From Cyclina sinensis (Eukaryota > Mollusca > Bivalvia > Venerida > Veneridae): a DNA stretch of 64,000 nt. The stretch lies in assembly GCA_012932295.1 (NCBI GenBank), contig JAAONU010000003.1, positions 32,970,361-33,034,360 on the forward strand. Direction: 5' to 3'. Positions 1-12,659 of the stretch are shown piece by piece (position 1 is the stretch's first letter; every line of letters starts with the position of its first letter). A program made the translations under genes and the position numbers. The notes beneath the pieces were generated by a model that was not told the DNA's origin, did no database searches, and was given only the letters and a program-made list of their open reading frames with translations.

Positions 1-1626
1 ACTGAATTGTATTAAATTATTTTGCAAAAAGCGTCTGCATGTATAAATATGAACAGCAATACCGTCGCTGTGTCACTTTAAAAAAACTTTTTTTATAACC
101 GAAATTAAGCTAAGATTAAAAGGTGTCTGCATTCATAAATAAAACTGCTCTTGTTTATTAAATAAAACTTCTTCCGGTTATCAAATAAAACTATATGATG
201 ATTAAAGCAGGCTTGCAGTTCAGTCAGCAATTTTTCCAGCGAAGTACTTTTCTGCCCTACGTGCAGTTTGCAAAGTTTATTTTGTGTAAAGCCAGCAGCG
301 GTCTGAACAGCTTTGTCGCTGTGTTCGTCAGTTAAATGACTTTAAGTTTTAAGCATTAAGGTGATATATTTTCAACAATACTTGTTCCTATGTGATTATA
401 TAAACAGTATGACGGCTACATCGTAAATGCGGTCGATCAATATACTTCCGCATGTTAGTAAACATTAAAAAAATGCAGAAGTGTGGACTATTGCAAAACA
501 TGTTTGAATTATTAAGAGATACGGCACGTAAACCTAAGATGTATATTTTCGACAAAAACAAGCTGTACATATCATGAGGATTTTTAAACAAGAAACTGAT
601 AAACAACGAAAATAGGGTGTATGAAAGAAATATTTATATCAAGTCCCAAACTCGGAAGAAGTATATTTAATAAATAAAACGAAATATCTTTTGTAAAAAT
701 TATCTGTGTCAACAAAAACGTGCTGGGTGTCACTTTAGGGACTACTTAAAATGGAAAGAAAGACAGAAAGTTTAACATGTTTTAATAAATCTATGAAATT
801 ATAAATGTCTAATACGCGGCGGAATACCAACTGTTCGATATACGGGCTTTTTTGATATCATGAAATTATTGAGTCAAATAAATTTCAATAATTCCACGAC
901 AGACCAGTATTGCCATGTTCTCGATTAGGCCTTGATTAGACCTGAACTTCAAGCTAAAAATTAGGGTTTCTTCTAATCTGATTAGATTTCTGTAATTAAT
1001 TTTTATGTAAGGGAGAAATGGTAAGCATAATGAGACAGCTAGAATGGTAAAGTTCTGCAAACTAAAACTAAACTCAACATCCTAAAACTTTCATGAAGTA
1101 AACTTATTTTTTAAGAGGAGACGATAAGATTAAGTACTAATAAATTTAAATAAAGAGCTTTCTGTCTTCGTTTTAAATGCATAGTCTGGGATAACGCTGC
1201 CAAGTAAACGTATACAAAGCCTTGAAGTTAGAAACAGTGTATTAAACTTGGTAAAATACTTGTCAGCGATATCGATTGCCAGTACTTTTTAATTTTTTTT
1301 TAAATTCTCAAATATATAAAAAAACAAGCTGATATGCTTTAGGAAGATGGCAAGACTTCTACAAGTAACCGATATAGCTTTAAAGATAGACATGACGCAA
1401 AGAAAACAATTTTGTTCTTTTTGTTAACATGATTCTGTATTAATTCAACACTTTTATCAAAAAGCCTTTTCATTTAACATCCCTTCTTTAGAAGAAAACG
1501 AAACAATTCTGAATACAAAATAATTATTTGTGGTTTCTAGGAAGTTTGTAGATTTCTACGAATTTTAAACCTTGAGTTATTGGAAAGATTTTTGAACGAG
1601 TTAAAAGATCATTTTAAATTTTAAAC
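1..1626. other. AT-rich DNA, nothing recognised
   Basis: Short AT-rich sequence with stop codons in all frames. The two open frames of 64-72 codons on the minus strand have no recognisable motif and are taken as chance. No repeat, RNA gene or promoter seen. Confidence 0.6.
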
Positions 1627-1975
1627 TGCTTCCCTAAGAAACCATTGAGATAAAAATTATCAATAGATACTGGTTCCCAAAGAAACCATTGAGATATAAA
1701 TAACCAATTGATACTGGTTCCCAAAGAAGCCATTGAGATACAAATAATCAATTGATACTGGTTACCAAAGAAACCACTGAGATATAAATAATCAAAAGAT
1801 ACTGGTTCCTAAAGAAACCGTTGAGATATAAAAATCAATAGATAATGGCTCCCAAAGAAAGCACTGAGGTTTAAATAATCAAAAGATACTGGTTACCAAA
1901 GAAACCATTGAGATATAAATAATCAAAAGATACTGGTTCCTAAAGAAACAATTGAGATATAAATAATCAGTAGAT
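1627..1975. repeat. Tandem array, 43-44 bp unit, about 8 copies
   Basis: Eight diverged head-to-tail copies of a unit containing AAAGAAACCATTGAGATATA followed by AATAATCAA and GATACTGGTTCC. Copies differ by scattered substitutions and 1-2 base indels; the period is not a multiple of three and no frame stays open. A local minisatellite of no evident function. Confidence 0.9.
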
Positions 1976-4900
1976 CATTCCAAAGGGTTTTTTTATTACA
2001 TTTTGATTACTAAAGAATGTTTTACGAAATATCTTGCAGACTGTAAATAGTAATTACTCTGTTAATATTACCTACAAAAAGTGAGTAGATCCATTCATAT
2101 GTTGTAAAGCTTCACCAGACTACATTATTGAACTGCAAACTCTCGTAAAATAGCCACAATATTCAATGCTTTTAGTGTCGTGACGTATTATTGATGATAA
2201 AGAAACGTATGCTTTTTGTACAAAGAAGAAAATAGAAATAAAAAAATATATAGGAGTAAATCAAAAGTACAAATATGGCTAGTAAGTTTTGTAAGATTAG
2301 TGTGACGGATTATGTATGAATATTTTATTACTAATATACGAGTAATGACAGAAAAGTTGAATGCTACAAATTTTGTTCATTTAAGACCTATAACCAGTAT
2401 GAATGTTTCACGCAAGAAGAAAACAGGCAAAGCAAAAAATTATTGTTTTGCCTCAGATTATATTGAGGGCGCTGTCAATTTATTCAAATTATTTGATGAT
2501 TAAGGTTGACATCTTTAAATGTTAGGGAAACCGAATCCCAGCATGAAGGACACATGTAAAAGCAAAATGTTATCTGCCATGACAAAATGAACGTGACAAG
2601 TTTTGTATTCTACCGCATCACTTAATCGGAGGTGTAACAAGGTGATATGCTTGTTGGAGAGACTATATCAGATTGTTAAGCAAGTTAAATACAGTGATCA
2701 TCAATTCTGTAAACGATATAAAAATCTTTTTACAAAAAACAAAATATGAAAAATAGCAACTGTGTATGAAGGAATTACACAGATACTATAGTTGGATCCG
2801 GAAAACAGTTAATCTTTTGAAACACAAGACGTTTAGCTCGTATCAAAGTGTAAGAGAGTAAAATACTCTTTACTGAATCTTTATCGTTGCTTTTTCATGA
2901 ACCATTTTTTATATTTTTTATTTCATATGTTTCTTTCTTCATATATCAATTTGTTATCTGAAGTGAAAATGTAAAACGGTCAAATGTTAAAACCATTTAG
3001 AAATTATAACTTTATGAAAAAAAATCATCAGATGGTATTTTTGTAATATGATTAACATATCGCTTTTTAATGTCCTGAGTTCTAGAAGCTACACAATAGT
3101 AGCCCACAGCTAACCACTTCCTTGTAACAGACCAATCGATACCTCATTCATTTTGTTCAGAGACTAAATAAATATTTTTCGTTTTCGCCATTATCTTTTA
3201 TAATCTGCTGCTAAAAAGCTTCCGATTCTTTGGGAATGAATACACTGTATTCATCTCTGTTTTTTAATTATTTATTTTATAAGACAAATATCAGTTTAAA
3301 CGCTGGCGTTATATTTATAAGCTTTAAGAAAATTAAACACGGTCGAAATAACATGCGTCAGAAATGTCTAATAGCTGCAAACTTACTAGAATCAAAACCA
3401 ATAATGTACAACACAGATAGAACCTTTCGCATCTGCTTAAGTAAAATCTACACGGTCGTCTTTTGAGTTCTCACCTAGCATACGTCTAAACCTTATATAA
3501 ACAATCGTTTCATGTACTCCCTCATTAACAAAGTTAGTACAAACCTTTCTAATGCTTCATTCTAATTCCCAAACAAATCGCTATTTAAGATTCCTAGCAA
3601 AGTGAACTAAAATCTCTACTAGGATTAACATTCTGAATTTTCACACAGACCAACAAAAGTGATACGTTACATACAGTAAAGGAAAGGAAATTGCTTAACC
3701 ATGAACATAAATAATGTAAACCTTATGCAAAATTACCAGTGTTCAAATAAATCAGACACGCTCAGTTTTGAACATAGGTTCGTAGGCAAAGTAAATGAGT
3801 GTTCTTGAAGCACGTAATTACGTTTGCGTGTTGTTACTGACAACTTCTTCACGCCTTGTTAAGTTGTTAAAAACGTTATGATGGTTCATTTTGAAAAAAA
3901 TTTACATTTACAAGTACATAAAATGTTGTATAAAGCAATAGATCTTTAACGAGACTAAGTGTTCTTAAAATGTATAATTTTTTTATGTATTCTCTTGTTC
4001 TGTTCACACTAAATTCTGACACCCCCTGATCTTAGGATTACGACATAAAGGAATTTTATGACGAACAAACTGATAAAGGCTTAGTAGCTCTGATTACAAC
4101 AAAGGTACAATGTTAGCTGTCTGGTTTCTTCATAGGCTGACGAAAAAACAAGAAAAATTCACAACTGTTTTATTTAGGTACCCAAATATTCCTGTATGAA
4201 TGAATTTACCACTTTGTCAAGTCAAGAGAGTATTCTGAATCAATTTCATTTTGATTTAATCTGATTCCTTGGCATGAAGCTCAGCCTGTGCTTTCATTCA
4301 TTATCTTATTTCTCCAACTCAGTTATCTTCAGTAAGGCATTGGTTCTATTGTTTCTAAAAGACTGAATAAATAGATTTAATCTAACTAATGTGAAAATGC
4401 TAAATAAACAATGTTCTGCCAAGACATGGCCTTTATTGTGATATCACAGAGTACATATTAGATATGACACATGTTCATGAAAAATCAAATATAATATTGT
4501 TATCGGTCTTAATTGACTTAGTCTCAAACTATAAATCTACGAATTTGTCAGGAAGTAGTACTCGTTCACTAATCTTTAAAGTTACATGTAATGTAAATTA
4601 AAAGGTTATTTCTCAGAGACATATAAATGACCGTAAACATTCCAGTATAGTTGCTTTTCAACCTAGTACTGGGTTGTCATAAAAGGTATTTTTTACGGTG
4701 TGAAGCTCTGATCAGTGGAAGTAAAACCTCTTGTAAAGACACAAGTAATATGTTTTATTTCTACAGATACACACCGATGCAAATTGAAGGCTTCCAATAA
4801 TACTAGGAGCAATGATTGTCAAGAAGCCCCAGGGACAAAGTGGAGAAGTTCTACGGGATAATTTGGTATAAGAGTCGGTTTGCAGCCATAAATTAACTTA

Positions 4901-6660
4901 CTTGGTTGAAATATGTTAAAAACCAAACTACTAAGAACAGGTTTGTTTGATAACCCAAGAGACAGAAGAGACAAGTTCTAACTTAATGCTTTATCAGGTC
5001 AACATCAGGTTAACTGCCGCAAAGATAATGCACTCTCCATTAATACAATAAATCAGATTACAGCAACCACATCTGAATCGAAGTTTGTGTGGGGAAAAAG
5101 AATTGGCTTCTCCGAAAATTGGTGTTAATTACATTTGTCTAATTCGTATATCAGAATTTTGTCGATCGAGATTTTACAGTGTATTCTTGTAACATTAAGA
5201 GGAAACCGTATTTTCATTAACCGCACACCCAATTTTTGACTATAATGATTAAGGTTCAAGAGAAAAAATACGATATAATTTATTTGAGGAAAACATCTGG
5301 AAAATGTTTCTGTGTTCAAAACAAAACAAAAAAAATAAAAGAGGCTCGTTTTACAATTCACATTTGTTCAATTGTAAAACAAAACTGGATTCGTGCAGGA
5401 GGTTAACTTGCTACTTTACATGATATATTATTAATGCAATGATATTTATGAATATACAATTTGTGAGATAAATGAGACAAAATTATTCTGTGATTCTACA
5501 CAGCTATAATGCCATATTTAACACTAATGCATTTAAAAAAATAAAAAATTTGTATGTTATTATGACTTCTGAAAAAAACGACAAGGGGGTCTCATACAAA
5601 GCAGATTTCAAATTAAAATTGTACGCATTCGAACACTTTAATTTATACGTGCTGGAAATCCTGAGGCAATTAATAAATGATCAATTCTCTCCAAGTTTTC
5701 TGTCTGCTACGTATTGAGTACTAATCTGTTTTGTTAAAGCATCGTTTATACGTGTATACGTTTATTGTGCTCAGAGCATTATTTTAACCAATGTTTTTAT
5801 ATATACAGAGGAGTTGATATTAAGTAAACATTTACGATAAAGTCTGAATGCTTTAAATCATATTTCAATTATGCCCGGCGATTAGCAAGATGTAATGCGT
5901 CTGCTGCTTCAATTTCCTCCAGTTAATATTTAAGACTCAGTGTAACACACTTACGCGTAGTTGTATACTGTCTGGCAGTAATATGCCATACTCTAAGAAA
6001 TGTAAATGTGAACAATTCTTCCTACCGAATCCCCAAACCCTAAAACATAAAGATCATTCACAACGAATACAGGTTTGACAGGAGCACGAAATACATGATT
6101 CAGCTGAAACAAGGAGAAAAAAACAAAAATCTCTCAAACTTAATGAGCTCCGAATGTAAACTTCATGATAGATAGTTTTACAAGTTATTGCTTCCTCTAT
6201 TGTAAAATATAATTTTCTATTTGCATTTACTTACTGCTATTGTCCCCTAGTAAAACTAAATTTGAATTTTTGCACAGCTTAATTTAGTAGAGAAACGGGT
6301 TCATGGCACAGATAATTTTCTAAAACTCCATGTACATTTATTATTTTACATCGTTAGCTCACACTTTCTGTAATAAAGGATAGGTCAACGGATTTTTATT
6401 CTCAGTTAATTTTTATCTCTTTAAGGGAATCGGCAAACAGAAAAATGTATAAATAAGTATGTTGGTGGTTATGTTGGTTACTTCGGCCATGGTTTTAGAA
6501 TATTTACAAGGACTTATAATGGCAGCCATTAAGTTCAACGACTATTCTCGAGATTGACTTTTTTATCTATTTATTTCTTCATTTAAATAAAAAGAAAGTA
6601 TTATATCATCTTCGCAATTTTAAAAAGAAAAATGTTTATTATTATTTCCATCTTTATTTC
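1976..6660. other. AT-rich non-coding DNA, nothing firm
   Basis: About 4.7 kb with only chance-length open frames (63-81 codons) and no recognised domain. One weak exon candidate is at 4767-4861: after the acceptor-like TTTATTTCTACAG a frame runs about 30 codons to a TAA. That is not enough to claim a gene. Confidence 0.5.
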
Positions 6661-6665
6661 CGTAA

Positions 6666-7859
6666 CATGGTTCATACAAAATTTTCAAACTCAAATTCAA
6701 GGACTTTTCAAGGATTTTGTAAGGGAAAAAAGTCGTTTTCAAGGTATTTTCAAATTGTTATATCTAGAGCTGTTATACTATTTTATAACCTTCAGTGAGT
6801 CAAACACATGTAAACAATATTTAAATTTCTTGCTTTTATTCAACTTGTTTTAAAAGAACAGAAACAAAAATGCCGAACACTGCAATATATGCAGTTTTCC
6901 GTTCCCCACATGTAAACGTCCTGGCAATGGCACTATCTGGAAACATTGTCTTGAATAGTTTACCAATGTCACTATTTGAATTGTAAGAGTGGTGATTGCA
7001 AATAGTTTGCAATGTCCACAAAATTTCTGCTCTTTTAGTCTCCGACTTGGCAAGGCACTTGTTAAGGCTAGACTGACTAGACCCAGCAACAGGTTGACTG
7101 TCTGAAGAATTGGTTGTAGGAGGTGGTGGGACTGATATTTTATCCATTTCTGGTGTGAGTGGGGGAATGTCTACTGCTTTGTCATTATTATTGACATCAA
7201 CACTGGTGACAGTGGATTCTTTTTTCACATTTATTTGTCCCTCTTGCCGTACAAAGGCTAAACCACATTTAGTTAATGATGATTTAACTTGTTGGTTCTT
7301 AATATGTTTCGCCCCTTTTGAATGAGACACCAAAGCACTCTCTCAAATTTGAGCTATATCAATGTTTTTCAGGCAAGCTGTGCAGTACGCTTTTTGTGGA
7401 TTCTGAGTGTGCTTCACCCTAACATATTTCTGAAGCCACTTAATTTGAAAAGAACATTTATTTTGGTGTTTTCCCATCGTTTTTACAACACCAAGCTCCG
7501 ATGTTTTCGCTGACTAGGGCGCCGCCATTTTTTTGTGCACATTCCGATGACGTAGTACGCACGTTGTAGTATAATACCCGTACCGAACCGTACATACTCA
7601 CGTCAACACCGTTTAGTACGCACCGATTTTTTTATATTACCGAGAAAACGAAGTTTTTTTCTGTTGTTTTTTACCGAAAATGTGTTTTCGACCGATTCAT
7701 AACAATGCTGATGTATTTTCAAGGATTTTTACCGAAATACAAGGAATTTCAGCGAAATTCAAGGGCATTTTTGCATATTTTTCAAGGTAACACTAAATTC
7801 AAGTACTTTTCAAGGCCGAGATCAAATTCGAGCACTTTTCAAGGCCTGTGCGAACCCTG
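6666..7859 (-). mobile_element. Decayed hAT-like DNA transposon
   Basis: About 1.2 kb bounded by imperfect terminal inverted repeats: the right end read on the minus strand starts CAGGGTTCGCACA and the left end on the plus strand starts CATGGTTCATACA (10 of 13 match). The pentamer CGTAA lies immediately outside both ends (6661-6665 and 7860-7864), as expected of a target-site duplication. Subterminal zones at both ends repeat the word TTCAAGG many times. The interior holds a broken minus-strand transposase-like frame. CAGGG termini are typical of hAT elements; a 5-bp duplication is shorter than the usual 8 bp but has been described for some hAT groups. Confidence 0.7.
6836..7477 (-). pseudogene. 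hAT/BED-type transposase relic, in-frame stop
   Basis: From an ATG at 7475-7477 the frame reads about 44 codons, hits TGA at 7343-7345, then stays open for 165 codons to TAA at 6836-6838. The N-terminal part carries a BED-like C2H2 finger: Cys32, Cys35, His52 and His58, with the stop at codon 45 inside the finger. A proline/serine-rich linker follows, then a conserved block including SDIGKLFKTMFPDSAIARTF and CGERKTAYI. That block is familiar from the uncharacterised BED-finger, hAT-derived proteins common in invertebrate and fish genomes. The catalytic RNase H-like domain is absent, so the copy cannot encode an active enzyme. It lies inside the hAT-like termini. Confidence 0.65.
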
Positions 7860-7864
7860 CGTAA

Positions 7865-9830
7865 GTAATACCTTTATTTTCCTGTCAAAATACTTATTTT
7901 AATGTCATAATAGTGTTGAATTATCCAAACACTGAGATCGAAAGATATTGCCATTTGCCTCAGACTGAAATGACTGTCGTCAATTTCACTATTTTCCAAG
8001 GCATGGATCCATACTATCATAGTTCACTAATTAAACTGTTGAAAACAACCGCATAAATACACATTTCAGAGTCATTCATATTAAATGATTAAGCAGTTAA
8101 ACTGATATTTATCAACATTTTGACGTGAATAGTTGCTGTGGTATCTTAACAATGGCAGCCATGTTTGCACTTGACAGATCTATGACATCATCAACTTTAC
8201 GTCACTGATGACATTACAAATAAGTTTCCAGTGTTTACCTTTGTTATAACAAGGCTAAATTAGTGATTCAGTCTTGTAATAAATATAAAAACAAAGTGGC
8301 GGATCATGTTTTGAAATGTACCGGTATTCATACACAATTTATTAAACCCCCTTACAGTATTAAATAAATGGAAGATTTGTTTGTTTTCTGTGGGTATGTA
8401 ATACATATCATCTCGAAGAAAGCGTTGGAAAAATGAAGGATGTCGTATAAAAACTTCTTTTAGTTGTTAGTTATAATAATTTTCAATCAATTATTGTTCA
8501 GCGTTGTACCTACAATAAAAACAAAAAACGGAGTCTCTTTTCATACTGTTGGGGTTCAAACGTTCATTTAGAGAAATATCTATAGACATGCGCTGTGAGA
8601 TTGTGTGTAATTGCCAACAATTCTTAAGCTAATGTTTATTCTCCCCCTGAATTTTATGCATTCAGGTTCTCCACCGTAATTGACCTAGTTCTTATCTGAA
8701 AGTGTCTCATACAGAGACGCATAAAATACTTACTTCGATTAAAGAATACATGAAATACAGGAACCTTTCTACAATCACTGTGTCTCGATACCATAAGGCA
8801 TGAAAGACAGGTCCTCAGTTACCAATTCTTTACTAAATTCGTCAGAGATACCAGGAAATTAATGTTACATCTAAGTTATTAACTTTCACTGACCTTGCAA
8901 TGATTCACTTTCATTAAAATGTTGGCTGGATATCTAAGTTTGTTTGTCTTCATTTATTGCCTATTAAACAAGTCTTAGAAGATACAAATTCCCCTTAATC
9001 AGAGACATGCAAACAAATATCAGAAAGGTTTATGTTTACTTTAAGAATTGGGTAAGTCGACAATGCACAGAGTTTGTGTAACAGAAAAGCCTCTCAAATC
9101 AAACAGCTTAAATAATGCACTGTTCTGGTTGTCTTATTATATGAAAATTTGATAAATTGTGTATTGTACATTTCAACCACTATAATTACTCAATGATCGT
9201 TCTTGCGGTATGTACACACTAGCGTTTTGTTAACGATATCCTTAGAGAGGGGATTTCCTCTTAACAAGGTGTTACACTACTGAATAATGTCAGTCAAGTG
9301 AAAGTAACTCCACTTGTGTTCGGAAAAAATCTTTAGCTTAAAAAAATCAGCCGTGTCTTATGCAACATCGAAGACTGATGATAAAAAAGTGTGGGGTGGG
9401 TGGGTGTGAGGGGGGAAAGAAACACTTCTGATAGATAGTGAATGTGCAGCTGCAGTTCTTTTTGAACATCAATAACGTCAGGTTTTTGATTTACATAACA
9501 AAACGAACGCATAGTGTTCATAAACAGTATATGGTAAAACAAAAGTGTTCTAAGATAAGAAATTTGTTGTGAATGAATTTGAATTGATTAAGTTTTAAAT
9601 TTAAGCGAATTCCACCTTATTACATCCATCCTTTTTTTCTTTTGTATTAGTTTTCACTGTAATGCATCTTTGTAAGAGTTTAGTCAAAGTAGTGAAGTTA
9701 AACCAAATTACGGTATAAGCGTGTTACATTCTGAATAAGTCTACATTTTTAGACAAAAGCTGAACGTTATCGCTTTTTTAAACAAACAACTTAAAACTAT
9801 AACACTGTTGGTTAAATGTTTGTGTTATAT
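7865..9830. other. Non-coding, nothing recognised
   Basis: AT-rich sequence without a supported gene. A short cluster around 8186-8215 contains TGACATCA, TTACGTCAC and TGATGACAT (CRE/AP-1-like words), with no exon attached. Confidence 0.5.
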
Positions 9831-9973
9831 TTAATTGGTCTCAAAATATGAACCTAACTTTTCCACATATCTTCCCAGTGGTATTTGAATGCAATTACTG
9901 TTTCTACAAGCTCGGAAAATAGACGGAAAGCACCATTTCAAACAATCAAAGTATACACGCACATTTGCCGTCT
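9831..9973 (-). CDS. Possible terminal exon, minus strand
   Basis: On the minus strand the pyrimidine tract CCACTCTCTCTCTAG would act as an acceptor before an open segment of 47 codons ending in TAA at 9831. The translation includes RVYFDCLKWCFPSIF and GRYVEKLGSYFETN, mixed-composition and protein-like. Using this acceptor the exon begins with two bases of a split codon, which does not match the phase at the end of the candidate exon at 11241-11379, so an intermediate exon or another acceptor would be needed. Family not recognised. An open frame of this length can occur by chance. Confidence 0.25.
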
Positions 9974-11240
9974 CTAGAGAGAGAGTGGACACGATTTCCT
10001 TTGAATGTTGATAGGATATTGTAGCACGTCGCAATTTTATTGCCAAGTATACGCTTGATAACTGGAATAATTGCATTTGGAACGATTTCAGCTATTGGAA
10101 AATCTCACTTGTAATGGCCCCACATTACATACTACTTTAAGCTCACTATGACCGCCTGTCTCAAAAGTTTATTCCTTACTCAAATCCGAAAGAAAGCCAT
10201 AATGTAACAATATAAGTTGAGGTCATCCCTTTTCATAAGTTCCTTATTCTGAGTTAGTCGATATTGCTTATTACCGAGATTTTTTCTTCAAATATCTGAC
10301 ACAACTGCTTTAAGAGATATTTGTTAATTGAAAATGTGTTCCATAAGGTTCTGACTTGTAAAAAGGCGTGAAATCTTTCGTTCTTTATTTGGGATTGAAT
10401 AGAATAAGAAAACGGTTCCCTGGTCTGTTTTAGTCATACATATTTATCTTCAAAAATATACGATGGGAATGCTTTAGGTCTGTATTCCGATCACTGAAGA
10501 TTGTATTCTGATAATTGCAACTTTAATGCATTTCAATAAACTGTAGATGAGCTACTCAGAAAATCTTCACTTGGCTTACTAACCTCCGTTTATGAAGTGC
10601 GCTAATCTCTCTGATGAATATATATCTTGATAGATGGGACTTAAGCCTCCATGCAACTAGTTCATTAAAGCAGAAAGCTCAGACGATGTTCAGTGATTTG
10701 ATATCATTAATACTGTGATAGCATACTTAATATCTCCCGACTGGAGATAGAGAGAGAGAGAGAGAGGTAATACAATCCATTTAGTAATATACTAGTGTAT
10801 ATAGTTGAATATGATTTACATATTTTTATCAATATCATATTTAGCAAATAGGCTTCATAAGAGATGCATCTAGGAATTTTACAAAAAGTAAATAAATTAT
10901 ATATATTGTTTGTTATGTTATCAAGATTAAATTTGAATAAAAGGTATTTTGGGAAAAATATCATGTAATTTTATATTATGTTAGAATATCTTTAAAATGG
11001 TAATTTTTGTAATGTAATATGTTCAATGTAGATAAAATTAAACCATACAACATTAATTTACTGCCAATAGAAACTGACTAAAGTTAAACGCAATTAACTT
11101 TGACGTCAAATTTATCTATTTTGCGTTTCATGTTTCTTTCCTACAGGCTATTATTTTATCTCTGCTCTGCGTAGGAAGCTGAAAATTTCAGATATCAATC
11201 ATAATATATCATTTGTTCATCATTTTCAAAAATTGCTTAC
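9974..11240. other. Intron-like or intergenic, (AG)n microsatellite inside
   Basis: AT-rich. The only distinct element is an uninterrupted (AG)n run at 10749-10766. No exon with good splice sites was seen. Confidence 0.5.
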
Positions 11241-11379
11241 CGAGATTAATGTCCGGGCGAGCCTCTTGCCCTTGTTGTCGGTGATATAAAAAGTATGGAA
11301 CGTCAATCCTTTAGGAATAGTTTCAAACTTTTCTGAAAAACGTCTGATCTCTCCTTGATATCTGGGTATATCTGAACAC
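11241..11379 (-). CDS. Candidate internal exon of an unidentified gene
   Basis: Minus-strand segment of 139 bases bounded by an acceptor (CTATCTGCAG) and a donor (GTAAGC). One frame is open throughout, 46 codons, entering with one base of a split codon and leaving on a codon boundary. It reads CSDIPRYQGEIRRF, then EKFETIPKGLTFHTFYI, then TDNKGKRLARTLIS. The G+C content is clearly above that of its flanks and the residue mix is that of a folded soluble domain. I do not recognise the family. The open frame, both splice sites and the composition shift make this the best exon candidate in the left half. Its partner exons were not found. Confidence 0.45.
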
Positions 11380-12659
11380 CTGCAGATAGTATACCGAAAC
11401 GTTAATGGCTTCTTTTGTTTATAAACCACAATTGATAATATTAAACATAAATTACTGATTTGTTTAAAATTTGTTGGAAAATTTACTGTTGCTCAATCAA
11501 GCCATTCATTAAAAAAATTGGTTTTTTCTTAACAACTCCGTCCAATACAGACTGTCAACATGTGTCTCCTTTATGAAAACGCGTTGTTAATGATTTAAAG
11601 AAAACAGTTAACCAGTACAATATTACAATCTGCTACATCGACATGTCTGAAAATCACCCATCAAACACAGAAATGCAGACCTGGGTATTGCAAGGAACAG
11701 ATACAATTATATTGAATAAGTTTGGCGTTGTGTGAGCTAGCTGTGCAGCATTCACGTACAAAAAACATTAATTCTAAAATTAATTGCTTTATCTGACAAA
11801 TACTTCCAATTTACCAAGATCTAAGAAAGCACACGCCGAGTGTTACAATATTCATTGAGAGCAAAAATAGGAAGAGGTACCCCCACCTCCACGTTAATCT
11901 ATTTTTCCGTTGACATTAGTTAGTTTAGACTCATTTATTTTACATTGATTGCGATACAACTTCTTACAACTTAGACTCATCACGCTCGATGACTACTTCC
12001 CGGGTTCCATACTAGTACTCGCGCAGCGTGGAGGAATGTGAAGATCATGAGAGAATCACGCCTCTGACGGGACATTACGTGTATCTTGTATGTTCCTAAT
12101 TATGATAATTAAGACCTATTATGCAAGTTTATGAACAAAATGATATTCATTATTGGTCCATACCGTAAATGTAGCTATAATAAAAATTTGTCCGAAAGAA
12201 AAAGCGCCAATAAAGTACCTATTTGATTTGGTTAAATATTTTTGTTTATGTTTTTTGCGAATAAGTTAACTCCATATATATTTAAATCCATTTAGGTCTG
12301 ATTGAATGCAAATGTACTGCTTTTGAATGAAATAATTATACAATACGATTATTTCATATACCGATTGTTCTGCATGCGTTGTGCTTTTTTTTATTGGCAG
12401 ATTTTTATTTTGAAATATCTTCTGTGATGAATCCACTTGTTGCCAACGCAAATACAATATTCCATTTGTGACATGCCTTAACGTATGATCATAAGAAAGC
12501 AGGTCAATATGTCTGAGGCAAAATAAAGCAAACACAACTTCAATGTCAAGATTTTGATATATGACGTAAAAACGAAACGTTCTATTTTCGGTGTTTTTAC
12601 AGACGCACACTTAAACTTTCCGAAATATATATCAATTTTATGTATGAAAGCCGTCAATA
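11380..12659. other. Non-coding, nothing recognised
   Basis: AT-rich with chance open frames only. A slightly GC-richer patch near 11990-12075 contains CCCGGG and GCGCAGCG words without a recognisable gene or promoter. Confidence 0.45.
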
